Shown piece after piece: positions 18,353-26,435 of a stretch of DNA of 64,000 nt. The notes beneath the pieces are model-generated. The model saw only the letters and a program-made list of their open reading frames with translations, was not told the origin of the DNA and did not search any database. Every line of letters starts with the position of its first letter. The stretch's first letter is position 1. The position numbers and the translations under genes were made by a program. The stretch lies in the NCBI GenBank assembly GCA_963798805.1, contig CAWCVC010000002.1:434001-498000 (forward strand). Reading direction: 5' to 3'. Origin of the DNA: CAVZCK01 sp963798805 (GTDB lineage: Bacteria > Pseudomonadota > Alphaproteobacteria > Rhizobiales > Rhodomicrobiaceae).

Positions 18353-18426
18353 ACGACAGCGGCCGCGGCTCCGGGGCGCGTTGCCTGCCGGAGCCGGCCA
18401 CCACGCCGATCACGAAGGGTGACCGC

Positions 18427-19920
18427 ATGAACATGCTCGCGCCGGCAGCCGCAATTCCGCAAGAGCTTCGCCTGCCCGAACATCTCGGCGCCTATTATGG
18501 CGGCGAATGGCGCGAGCCGCTGCGGGGCGGCTATGTGGAGACCATCAATCCGGGCACCGGCGAGCCGCTCGCCGCCGTGGCGGACTGTTCGCCTGAGGAT
18601 GTGGAGGCGGCGATCGTGGCGGCTGCCGCGGGCTTCGAGGAATGGCGCAACGTGCCGCCGCTCGAGCAGGCGCGCCTCATGAAGCGCGCCGCCGCCGTGC
18701 TTCGTGACTATGCCGGCGAGCTTGCATTGATCGATGCCGCCGATTGCGGCAATCCCGTGCGCGAGATGCTGGGCGATGCCATGGTCGCGGCGGCGCAGAT
18801 CGAGTTCTTCGCCGGCTTCGTCACCGAGATGAAGGGCGTCTCGATCCCGATGCGGCCGGATGCGGTGAATTTCTCCGTACGCGAACCGATGGGTGTCGTT
18901 GCGCGCATCATCCCGTTCAACCACCCTTTCATGTTCTGCGCCGGGAAATCGGCCGCCCCGCTCGCCGCCGGCAACAGCGTCATCGTCAAGCCGCCGGAGC
19001 AGGCGCCGCTCTCCTCGCTGCGGCTCGCCGAGCTGCTCGACGGCATTCTGCCGCCGGGCGTGTTCAATGTCGTTCCGGGCGGAAAGGCTGTCGGCGCGGC
19101 GCTCGCCTCCCATCCCGGCATCGCCAAGGTGGCGCTGATCGGCGGCGTGCCGACGGGGCGCGCGGTGATGCGGGCTGCGGCCGAGACGTTGAAGCCGGTG
19201 ATGCTCGAGCTCGGCGGCAAGAACGCGCTGATCGCCTATCCCGACGCCGATCCGGACGAGGTGGCCGCCGCTGCCATTGCCGGCATGAACTTCGCCTGGT
19301 GCGGCCAGTCCTGCGGCTCGACCAGCCGCGCCTTCCTGCATCGCGGCATCCATGACGCGGTGATCGAGCGGATCGCGATGCGCATCGGGCGCTTCAAGCC
19401 GGGCCTGCCGACCGATCCGGCAACGACGATGGGGGCAATCGTCTCACGCGCGCAATATGAGCGCGTCATGTCCTATATCGATGCGGCAAAATCCGAGGGC
19501 GCGCGCCTCGTCAGCGGCGGCAAGCGGCCGGACGATCCGGCGCTCGCCAGCGGCTTCTATATCGAGCCGACCGTGTTCGCCGGAGTGACTCCCGCCATGC
19601 GTATCGCTCGCGAGGAGATCTTCGGCCCGGTGCTCGCCGTGCTCGAATGGGCCGACGAGGACGCCATGCTGGCCGACGTAAACAGCGTCGAATACGGCCT
19701 CACCTGCTCGATCTGGACCAACGACATTTCGACGGCGCACCGCACGGCGATGCGAGTGGCTGCCGGCTATGTCTGGATCAACGAGGTCGGCAAGCATTTC
19801 CTCGGCGCGCCGTTCGGCGGCGTCAGGCAGTCCGGCATCGGCCGCGAGGAATGCATCGAGGAGATGCGGCTCTTCACCCAGGAAAAGAACATCCACATCA
19901 AGCTGAAGGCCGCCAGATGA
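18427..19920 (+). CDS. NAD(P)-dependent aldehyde dehydrogenase
   Basis: A 497-residue member of the ALDH superfamily, cytoplasmic. The cofactor-binding part has IIPFNHPFMF and KPPEQAPLS, the general-base Glu is in LELGGKN, and the nucleophile Cys is in the GQSCGSTSRAF loop. It oxidises an aldehyde to the acid with NAD(P)+. In this operon it would accept the product of the TPP enzyme or of the PQQ dehydrogenase in the converging operon; neither is proven. It lies 74 nt after the binding-protein stop and 19 nt before the next gene. Confidence 0.95.
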   Translation: MNMLAPAAAIPQELRLPEHLGAYYGGEWREPLRGGYVETINPGTGEPLAAVADCSPEDVEAAIVAAAAGFEEWRNVPPLEQARLMKRAAAVLRDYAGELALIDAADCGNPVREMLGDAMVAAAQIEFFAGFVTEMKGVSIPMRPDAVNFSVREPMGVVARIIPFNHPFMFCAGKSAAPLAAGNSVIVKPPEQAPLSSLRLAELLDGILPPGVFNVVPGGKAVGAALASHPGIAKVALIGGVPTGRAVMRAAAETLKPVMLELGGKNALIAYPDADPDEVAAAAIAGMNFAWCGQSCGSTSRAFLHRGIHDAVIERIAMRIGRFKPGLPTDPATTMGAIVSRAQYERVMSYIDAAKSEGARLVSGGKRPDDPALASGFYIEPTVFAGVTPAMRIAREEIFGPVLAVLEWADEDAMLADVNSVEYGLTCSIWTNDISTAHRTAMRVAAGYVWINEVGKHFLGAPFGGVRQSGIGREECIEEMRLFTQEKNIHIKLKAAR

Positions 19921-19939
19921 GCGGCGCGAGGGATCAACC

Positions 19940-20929
19940 ATGACGAAACTACCGCTCTCCATCGCCGTCGGCGATTACGACCGCACCCGCCCCTTGGGCG
20001 ACGGCTCGGTTCAGATCGACGGCATATCGCCAATCCTCATTCATCTGAGCCCGGAGGAGATCTTCTTCCGCGCCTTCCGGCATACCGCTTTCGACATTTG
20101 CGAGCTGTCGCTGTCGAGCTTTACCGTCAAGATCGCGGACGGCGACTGTCCCTATGTCGGCGTGCCGGTGTTTCCCTCGCGGGCATTCCGGCACACCTCG
20201 ATCTATGTCCGCACGGACTCGATCAAGCATCCCGAGGACCTCAAGGGCAAGACCGTCGGCGTGCCCGAATATCAGCTCACGGCCAATGTCTGGGCGCGCG
20301 GGCTGCTCGAAGACGAGTTCGGCGTCAAGCCTGCCGACATCAATTGGGTGCGCGGTGGCCTGGAGCAGCCCGGCCGGCTGGAGAAGATCCCGATCACGCT
20401 GCCGGAGGGTGTTCGCCTGTCGGATATCCGTCCGGGCAAGACGCTGTCGACCATGCTGGCCGATGGCGAGATCGACGGCATCATCGCGCCGCGCATGCCG
20501 TCCTGCTTCGACTGGGGCCATCCGAATGTCGGCTGGCTGTTCGCCGACCCGGCCGCGGAGGCGGCGGCCTATTTTGCCCGCACGGGCATCTTCCCGATCA
20601 TGCATCTGATCGGCATCCGTCGGACGCTGGTCGAGCAGCATCCCTGGCTCCCGGTCAGCGTGTTCAAGGCCTTCGAGCAGGCGAGACGGATCGCCGTGTC
20701 ACGGCTTTCCGACACCTCGGCGACCAAGGTGACGATGCCTTTCGTGGAGGAGCAGCTTCGGCGCGTCACCGAGCTGATGGGGCCGGATTATTGGTCCTAT
20801 GGCATCGAGGGCAATCGCAAGGCGCTGGAGACGTTCCTGCGGTACCACTACGGCCAGGGGCTGTCCGCGCGCTGCGTTCCGATCGAGGAGCTGTTTCACC
20901 CTTCGACCTTCGAGAGCTTCAAAGTGTAG
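19940..20929 (+). CDS. 4,5-dihydroxyphthalate decarboxylase-like protein
   Basis: A 329-residue protein without a signal peptide, with the fold of type-2 periplasmic binding proteins (EDLKGKTVGVPEYQLTANVW and WVRGGLEQPGR). This cytoplasmic branch includes 4,5-dihydroxyphthalate decarboxylase (Pht5), which removes one carboxylate to give protocatechuate. The family is broadly annotated and many members are uncharacterised, so the reaction here is a hypothesis. GAGGGA precedes the ATG. It is the last gene of the plus-strand operon and ends 20 nt before the stop of the converging operon. Confidence 0.72.
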   Translation: MTKLPLSIAVGDYDRTRPLGDGSVQIDGISPILIHLSPEEIFFRAFRHTAFDICELSLSSFTVKIADGDCPYVGVPVFPSRAFRHTSIYVRTDSIKHPEDLKGKTVGVPEYQLTANVWARGLLEDEFGVKPADINWVRGGLEQPGRLEKIPITLPEGVRLSDIRPGKTLSTMLADGEIDGIIAPRMPSCFDWGHPNVGWLFADPAAEAAAYFARTGIFPIMHLIGIRRTLVEQHPWLPVSVFKAFEQARRIAVSRLSDTSATKVTMPFVEEQLRRVTELMGPDYWSYGIEGNRKALETFLRYHYGQGLSARCVPIEELFHPSTFESFKV

Positions 20930-20949
20930 CCGCCGCCGGCATTCGAGGC

Positions 20950-21663
20950 TTACTCGATCGGGCCGGCGACGCGCGCCCACTCTTCCCAGGCGCGGTCAAG
21001 GGCGATCGGCGTCAGGTTGAATTCGCCCGCGGCCTTGCGCTCGCTCGGCGTCAGCGGCGTGACGGTGCCCATCAGCATGGCCCGGCTCTGGATCTCGGCA
21101 TTGCGCGCGCCGTAGATCGTGCGGAACACCAACTCGCGCACGCTGCGTCCGGCGACCGTGGCACCATGCCGGCGCATCAGCACCGTCCAGTTGCCGCCGA
21201 GCGCCCGCGCCAGCGACCGTCCTTGCTCCGGCGTCGAGACCAGCAGATTGGTGTCGCCGAACTCGTCCTGGCTGTCCCAGACCGGTACGGTCTCTCCCAT
21301 CGTGGCGCCGAGATGGAAGACCGGCTCCAGCGGCGTTTCGGTGATGCAGAAAGGGAGCATCGACGGCGCGTGATGGTGGACGACCGCCATGACATGGGGC
21401 CGCGCCTGATAGATCGAGCCGTGAATGACGCGCTCGGCGAAGACGCGCACGCCGGACGGCGTAACGGGCTCGCTGTCCAAGCCGAATTCGAGGATGTCAC
21501 CCGGCTCGACCAGAGCGGGCGCCCGGGCGCGGGAGAGATGGAAACGGTCCGGCCGCTCCTGGCTGCGCGCGCTGACATGCCCAAAACTGTCGAGCACGCC
21601 TTCACGCGCCAGAATGCGGCTGGCGAGGACCAGGTCGGTGAGCAAGCTCGGGTCGGAACTCAA
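20950..21663 (-). CDS. Class II aldolase/adducin-family decarboxylase-like protein
   Basis: A 237-residue cytoplasmic protein with the class II aldolase metal site: SFGHVSARS near the N-terminus, the His cluster VVHHHAPSM, and MRRHGATVAG. This sub-branch includes aromatic-acid decarboxylases such as 3,4-dihydroxyphthalate decarboxylase and HCOMODA decarboxylase. TTG 21663 is 7 nt after GGAG that overlaps the end of the upstream gene; the longer frame from 21711 would begin inside that gene. It is last in the PQQ-dehydrogenase operon. A second decarboxylase-like protein is encoded at the end of the facing operon. Confidence 0.78.
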   Translation of the reverse strand: MSSDPSLLTDLVLASRILAREGVLDSFGHVSARSQERPDRFHLSRARAPALVEPGDILEFGLDSEPVTPSGVRVFAERVIHGSIYQARPHVMAVVHHHAPSMLPFCITETPLEPVFHLGATMGETVPVWDSQDEFGDTNLLVSTPEQGRSLARALGGNWTVLMRRHGATVAGRSVRELVFRTIYGARNAEIQSRAMLMGTVTPLTPSERKAAGEFNLTPIALDRAWEEWARVAGPIE

Positions 21664-21667
21664 TGGG

Positions 21668-22450
21668 TCACTCCGGCGGTTTGAACTCCATGCCGTAGCG
21701 CGCATAGACACGGGCGATCGTGCCGTCGGCGATCAGGGCGCCCAACGCGGCATCGATGCTTTGACGGAGCTTGTCGTCCGGTCTCATCATCCCGACGGCG
21801 ACATTCCAGTTGAGATCCGGATCGCTGCTGAAGGCTGCAATCTGCTTCAGCTTTGCTTGCGGGTGCTGGCGGTTGAACCAGCCGACGGCGCCGGGCGTCA
21901 CCGCGGCCGCATCGATCTCGCCCTTGGCGAGCGCCTTCAGAATGTCGTCCTCAAACATAAAGGGCGAAATGCCGAAGCCCTCCTTGTCGAGCTTCATCGA
22001 CACCAGCGAGCCGACCGGCACGCCGATGCGCTGCCCCTTGGCGAGGTCGGCGAGTGCAGAGACCTTGGAATCGCTGCGCAGCGCGAGGATGACGCCGCTG
22101 CGCTGATAGGGCCGCGACGGGTGTAGGTCGACCTGTGATAATGCCTGTTTGTCGCCGATGGCATCGAGAACGATGTCGCAGCCTGCCCGGTGGAACTGAT
22201 AGCCGGTCAGCACCCAGTTCCGGTTGAGGGCAACGCCGAGCCGAGCCGCGAGCGCTTCGGCGATCTCGACTTGCAGCCCCGGAAGCTCGCCCTTGCGGCT
22301 GGCATAGGGCAGGGCGTTAGGATGGGCGCAGAGCGTCAGCGTGCCGCCGGTGGTGATCGATTGAAGAGATCGGGCAGGTACGCCGGCGGCGCTCGAGAGC
22401 ACGAGCCCCGCGCCGAGTGCGAGCGTCACGGGTTGGAACCAGCCTTTCAT
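21668..22450 (-). CDS. MxaJ/XoxJ-like periplasmic binding protein
   Basis: A 260-residue exported protein: signal peptide to about residue 26, then an SBP_bac_3-type fold (TLTLCAHPNALPYAS, the FHRAGCDIVLDAIGD segment and SGVILALRSDS). Proteins of this kind accompany quinoprotein alcohol dehydrogenases (MxaJ, XoxJ) and are thought to help in maturation or electron transfer rather than transport. The start overlaps the cytochrome c stop by ATGA, which ties it to the dehydrogenase. There is no ABC permease in the operon. Confidence 0.82.
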   Translation of the reverse strand: MKGWFQPVTLALGAGLVLSSAAGVPARSLQSITTGGTLTLCAHPNALPYASRKGELPGLQVEIAEALAARLGVALNRNWVLTGYQFHRAGCDIVLDAIGDKQALSQVDLHPSRPYQRSGVILALRSDSKVSALADLAKGQRIGVPVGSLVSMKLDKEGFGISPFMFEDDILKALAKGEIDAAAVTPGAVGWFNRQHPQAKLKQIAAFSSDPDLNWNVAVGMMRPDDKLRQSIDAALGALIADGTIARVYARYGMEFKPPE

Positions 22451-22896
22451 TCCTCAAGCCCTCGGATGTAGGCCAGGATCGCAATGATCTGACCTTCGCT
22501 GAACACACGGCCGAAAGCCGGCATGGCGCCGGGCTTGCCGTTCTTGATGCGGTTGATGATGAATTCGTCGCTGCGTTTGGTGTCCATGAGCTTCGGCCCC
22601 TTGCCGGCAGCCCGGCCGCCATTCGCATGGCAGAAGCCGCAGGATGTGGCGAACATGGTCTCGCCATCGATGTCGTTGGCCGACGCCTCGGGCGGCTTGG
22701 CCTCGGGCTGAGTTGCGGCCGGCTGCGCAGGTGGGGAGGCGCCGCCCTGCGCGAGGGCGGCGGGCGGTTGGAAAAGCAGCCCGCAAGCGGCCACCACGGC
22801 GGTCGCAGCGATTGCGGGCAGCTTGCGCAGGAGTGAAGCGGCGGTAGCGCATGTCCGCGCCCCGCCGCTTCTCGGCGCCTGATTACTTGAGCGCAT
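22447..22896 (-). CDS. Class I c-type cytochrome
   Basis: Periplasmic monohaem cytochrome of 149 residues. A hydrophobic signal segment ends near PPAALAQGG, followed by an Ala/Pro/Gln-rich linker, the haem site CGFCH, and a distal Met in KPGAMPAFGRVFSE. It is the expected electron acceptor of the PQQ dehydrogenase encoded just upstream. I chose ATG 22896, which overlaps the last 14 nt of the dehydrogenase gene; the frame remains open further upstream but that part lies inside the other gene and lacks protein-like features. Confidence 0.88.
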   Translation of the reverse strand: MRSSNQAPRSGGARTCATAASLLRKLPAIAATAVVAACGLLFQPPAALAQGGASPPAQPAATQPEAKPPEASANDIDGETMFATSCGFCHANGGRAAGKGPKLMDTKRSDEFIINRIKNGKPGAMPAFGRVFSEGQIIAILAYIRGLEE

Positions 22897-24613
22897 AGAC
22901 AACCAGGACGCCTGCATCCTTCGGCATGCTCTTGAACGGCTCTCCGAACAGGCCGGGGTAATCATCCGACACCATGCCGCCGATACCGGCCGGCACCGCG
23001 ATGAACTGCTTGCCACCGGCGCTGTAGGTGATGATGCCGCCATTGTGCCCGGCGCCGTCATAATGCGACCACAGCTCCTTGCCCGTCTCTGCATTATAGG
23101 CGTGCAGTGTACCGCGCGCATCCGGGACGAAGACCAGATTGCCGGCGGTGGAGAGCACGCTGGCGAGCGGTGGTTCAGGATAATCGATCGACCATTTCTT
23201 CGCGCCAGTCACCGGATCGCGCGCATCGAGATGCCCGCGGATCTTGCCGTCCGGTGGTGGCACGACCTTGAAATTGGCGCCGATATTGAGCTGGGCCATC
23301 GGCTCGGTGATCGGCGTCGTCTTGATCACCTCCAGATTCATGCACCATTCCTGCACGAGCTTGTAGTAAAGCCCGGTCTTCGGGTCATAGGAGCCGGCGT
23401 TCCAGCTCACGCCGCCTGATATTGCCGGACAGAGCGGCGGGGAAACCTTGCCGAGAGACAGATCGCGTCGGCCGATCAACTCGCCTGTCTTCGGGTCGAT
23501 GTCCTTGACGAAGTTGATATTGTCGGCGATGCGCCAGACATTCTCGACCTTGGCGTTGGCCCGATCGTAAACGAAAACGAAGCCGCCCTTGTTCGGGTGC
23601 ACCACCAGCTTCTTGCCGTCGCGGTCGATCATCAGGAATTCACCGACGGCCGAGTCGAAGTCCCACTCGTCGTGCGGCAGCTCCTGGTGATAGAATTTCA
23701 GCTTGCCGGTATCGGGATCGAGCGCGATGACCGAGGTGGTGAAAAGGTTATCGCCAGGACGCGGGCCTTCGGTCTTCCACTTGTCACCCGACCAGTCATA
23801 GAGCGGCGACGGGTTGGCTGTGCCGAACCAGATGGTGTTGGTGTCGGGGTCGTAGCCGCCCGGCATCCAGGCACCGCCGCCGCCGGTACGCCACGAGTCA
23901 TCGCCCCAGGTGGACTTGGCATCCTCCGTGCCGGCGACGGTGAAGAACTCCCATTTCTTCTTGCCGGTCTTCGCATCGACGCCGAAAAGCGGTCCGCGCG
24001 AGGTCCACTCGCCGCCCTGGCTGCCGATGATCACCGTATCCTTCACGACGAGCGGTGCGCCGGTGAAGCCGACGGTGAGCTTCTCGGAATTGACCAGCTT
24101 GGTGTCCCAGGCGGGCTTGCCGGTCTTCATATCGAGCGCGATCAACCGACCGTCGACCGTGCCGACGAACACCTTGTCGTCGCCGAGCGCGACGCCGCGA
24201 TTGTACGGCGAATGCGTCTGCTGGGCGACGAGCTGCTCATCCAGTTCTGGGAAATAGGACCAGATCAGCTTGCCGGTCGCCCCGTCGAGGGCGAAGACGC
24301 GACTGTAGGAGCCGGAATAATAGAGCACGCCGTCGGCGACTAGCGGCATCGTCTGCAGGCCGCGTGTCGAGCGGCCGGGCAAATGCATCCAGGCCACTTG
24401 CAGATTGGAGACATTATCCGCGTTGATCTGGTCGAGGGCGCTGTAATGGTAGGATTTATAGCTGCCGTGATAGGTCAGCCAGTCGGCCGGAGTTTTATCG
24501 GCGTTCAAGATCTGCGAGGAATCGAACGCCGATACCGGCGGGGCTGCAAACAGGGCTGCAACCGCAATCGCGGCACCGCTGGTCATCATGCGCAATCGTC
24601 TATGGTATGCCAT
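22883..24613 (-). CDS. PQQ-dependent alcohol dehydrogenase with lanthanide-type active site
   Basis: Periplasmic quinoprotein of 576 residues; signal peptide to about residue 29 (ending PPVSAF), then an eight-bladed propeller with many W-motifs. By alignment to methanol dehydrogenase the metal ligands are Glu202 (GGEW), Asn267 (TANPSP) and catalytic Asp318, followed by Asp320 in PHDEWDFD. That extra Asp two residues on is what separates XoxF/ExaF/PedH lanthanide enzymes from calcium MxaF. The vicinal Cys pair seen before the NRG motif of MDH is absent (QQTHSPYNRG, residues 131-140). No cytochrome domain is fused; a separate cytochrome c is encoded next. ATG 24613 follows GGAGGAAA. The alcohol substrate is unknown. 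Confidence 0.92.
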   Translation of the reverse strand: MAYHRRLRMMTSGAAIAVAALFAAPPVSAFDSSQILNADKTPADWLTYHGSYKSYHYSALDQINADNVSNLQVAWMHLPGRSTRGLQTMPLVADGVLYYSGSYSRVFALDGATGKLIWSYFPELDEQLVAQQTHSPYNRGVALGDDKVFVGTVDGRLIALDMKTGKPAWDTKLVNSEKLTVGFTGAPLVVKDTVIIGSQGGEWTSRGPLFGVDAKTGKKKWEFFTVAGTEDAKSTWGDDSWRTGGGGAWMPGGYDPDTNTIWFGTANPSPLYDWSGDKWKTEGPRPGDNLFTTSVIALDPDTGKLKFYHQELPHDEWDFDSAVGEFLMIDRDGKKLVVHPNKGGFVFVYDRANAKVENVWRIADNINFVKDIDPKTGELIGRRDLSLGKVSPPLCPAISGGVSWNAGSYDPKTGLYYKLVQEWCMNLEVIKTTPITEPMAQLNIGANFKVVPPPDGKIRGHLDARDPVTGAKKWSIDYPEPPLASVLSTAGNLVFVPDARGTLHAYNAETGKELWSHYDGAGHNGGIITYSAGGKQFIAVPAGIGGMVSDDYPGLFGEPFKSMPKDAGVLVVYALK

Positions 24614-24722
24614 CCTGGTTTCCTCCGGCTGATGCCGTCGCGGACGTCTGCCGCCGCGACCTTGCTTATTATTTCTGATTGTCTGGTCCGGGCGGCACGG
24701 GAGCCGCCCGGTATGGCTGCCG

Positions 24723-25808
24723 TTACGGCAGCAGTGCCCCTTGGGTGTCGACATAGACCGAGTAGACCGAGGTGCTGGCGGTCATGAACAGGCGATTCCT
24801 CTTCTTGCCGCCGAAACAGAGATTGGCGCAGGTCTCGGGCAAGTGAATCTTGCCGATCAGGTCGCCGCTCGGGGCATAGCAGCGCACGCCGTCCTCCTTC
24901 GGATCGGCCCAGCCCATGCTGCACCAGACATTGCCGTCCGTGTCGATGCGCAGGCCGTCGGTGAAACCGGGCGCGAAATTCTCGGCGAAGACCTTGTCGT
25001 TGGCGAGCTTGTCGCCCTGGACATCAAAGACGCGGATATTGGAGCGCCCGCCATGGGTGATACCGCTGTCGACGATGTAGAGCTTCTTTTCGTCGGGCGA
25101 AAAGGCGATGCCGTTCGGCTTGTCGAAGCTGTCGACGACGACCGTCGCCTTGCCGGTCTTCGGATCGAGGCGATAGACCTGGGCCGGCAGTTCGAGCGGT
25201 GCCTTGTGGCCCTCGTAATTGCCGAAAATGCCGTAGCCGGGATCGGTAAACCAGACGGCGCCGTCACTGGCGACGACGACATCGTTGGGGGCATTGAGCG
25301 GCTTGCCGTTGAACTTATCCATCAGCACGGTGATGGCGCCGTCATGCTCGGTGCGGGTGACGCGGCGTGCATCGTGCTCGCAGGTGATCAGCCGGCCTTC
25401 GCGGTCGCGCGTATTGCCGTTCGAGTAATTCGATGGCTTGCGGAAGACGCTGACATGGCCGTCATCCTCCAGCCAGCGCATGATGCGGTTATTGGGGATG
25501 TCGCTCCAAAGCAGGTAGCCGCCGTCACGGAAGTAGACCGGTCCTTCGGCCCAGCGGAAGCCGGTGGCGATCCGCTCGATCGCGGCGTTGCCGACCTTGT
25601 ATTTGAAACGTTTGTCGAGCGCCTCGACGCGGGTGTCTGGATAGCGCGTGCCGGGAAGGTCTCCGAGCGGCAGAGTATCGGCCTTGGCCGATTTGGTCGC
25701 CACTACGGCCGCGACGGCAAGGCCAGTGCCGAGAAAGGTGCGACGATCCAGAGATACCGGGTACGCGTCCGTACGATCAGAAGAAGTTTCCGGTGAACGT
25801 TTTTGCAT
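24723..25808 (-). CDS. TAT-exported SMP-30/gluconolactonase-like protein
   Basis: A 361-residue six-bladed propeller of the SMP-30/gluconolactonase/LRE family, with conserved segments FRWAEGPVYF, LNAPNDVVVASDG, DKPNGIAFSPDEK and FTDGLRIDTDGNVW carrying likely divalent-metal ligands (Glu, Asn, Asp). The N-terminus LDRRTFLGTGLAVAAV is a twin-arginine signal, so it folds before export to the periplasm. ATG 25808 lies 9 nt from GGAGG. It is the first gene of the PQQ operon, about 110 nt upstream of the dehydrogenase. A lactonase would hydrolyse a lactone made by periplasmic alcohol or sugar oxidation; this is inference. Confidence 0.9.
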   Translation of the reverse strand: MQKRSPETSSDRTDAYPVSLDRRTFLGTGLAVAAVVATKSAKADTLPLGDLPGTRYPDTRVEALDKRFKYKVGNAAIERIATGFRWAEGPVYFRDGGYLLWSDIPNNRIMRWLEDDGHVSVFRKPSNYSNGNTRDREGRLITCEHDARRVTRTEHDGAITVLMDKFNGKPLNAPNDVVVASDGAVWFTDPGYGIFGNYEGHKAPLELPAQVYRLDPKTGKATVVVDSFDKPNGIAFSPDEKKLYIVDSGITHGGRSNIRVFDVQGDKLANDKVFAENFAPGFTDGLRIDTDGNVWCSMGWADPKEDGVRCYAPSGDLIGKIHLPETCANLCFGGKKRNRLFMTASTSVYSVYVDTQGALLP

Positions 25809-26435
25809 AATCACTGTCCTCCCGTCAGCTCGGATTGTTTTCTCTTGAATGAATCAAGCTACACCTCGCTTCTTCGCCGAAGAGGACTGTAGCGAGCCCC
25901 TGCGACGAGCGCCTAAATCTAAAGTTTTCCAGATTTATTGCTTCCGGTAGATGAACTTTCGTCATTCACCAGTGCGTGACTAAACATACTAGAACATAGG
26001 AAAGTGAGCAAGACTTCGTTTTTGCTGTAAAATTTGTGAATTTTGGGAAATGAACATTTTCAATTGGGGATTATTGCTGCATTGCAGCAATAACGTCCTT
26101 ATTCAACGCAAATATTTGGAATCACGCCGCTATTCATATGGCGCGCACAATTTCGATTGCGCATCGCAAAAACGGCCCGCCCGCGACGCCGCGCTGTGGA
26201 AGCCATAAAGCTTTGAAGTGAATTAATAGAAACACTGTCAACGGAGCAGAGTAACTGATTGGCGCGAGAAATGCATCTCACGCAGAGGTGGCCGCGCGAC
26301 CAGGTGCGGTATTCGGCGGGTCAGCCGCTTTTTTCGATCACAGAAACACTTCCTCTCACTTCGCCGCTTCTAACCAGCGCGAAAAACTGGTAGAGTTTTT
26401 ACATAAACTTAACGGATATCGTGAAGGACGCTGTA
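25809..26435. other. Divergent intergenic region, relatively AT-rich
   Basis: This 627-bp stretch separates the PQQ operon from the peptide-type ABC operon and must hold promoters for both. By eye it is much richer in A/T than its surroundings, especially 25910-26110. No protein-like frame is visible. A perfect palindrome lies at 26071-26093. Confidence 0.6.
26071..26093. promoter_or_regulatory. 23-bp perfect palindrome, candidate operator
   Basis: Arms TTATTGCTGCA and TGCAGCAATAA surround a single central T, giving 11-bp perfect arms. Flanking sequence is AT-rich and lacks a T tract on either side, so a regulator-binding site is more likely than a terminator. It is about 260 bp upstream of the PQQ-operon start and 340 bp upstream of the ABC-operon start. 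Confidence 0.55.
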
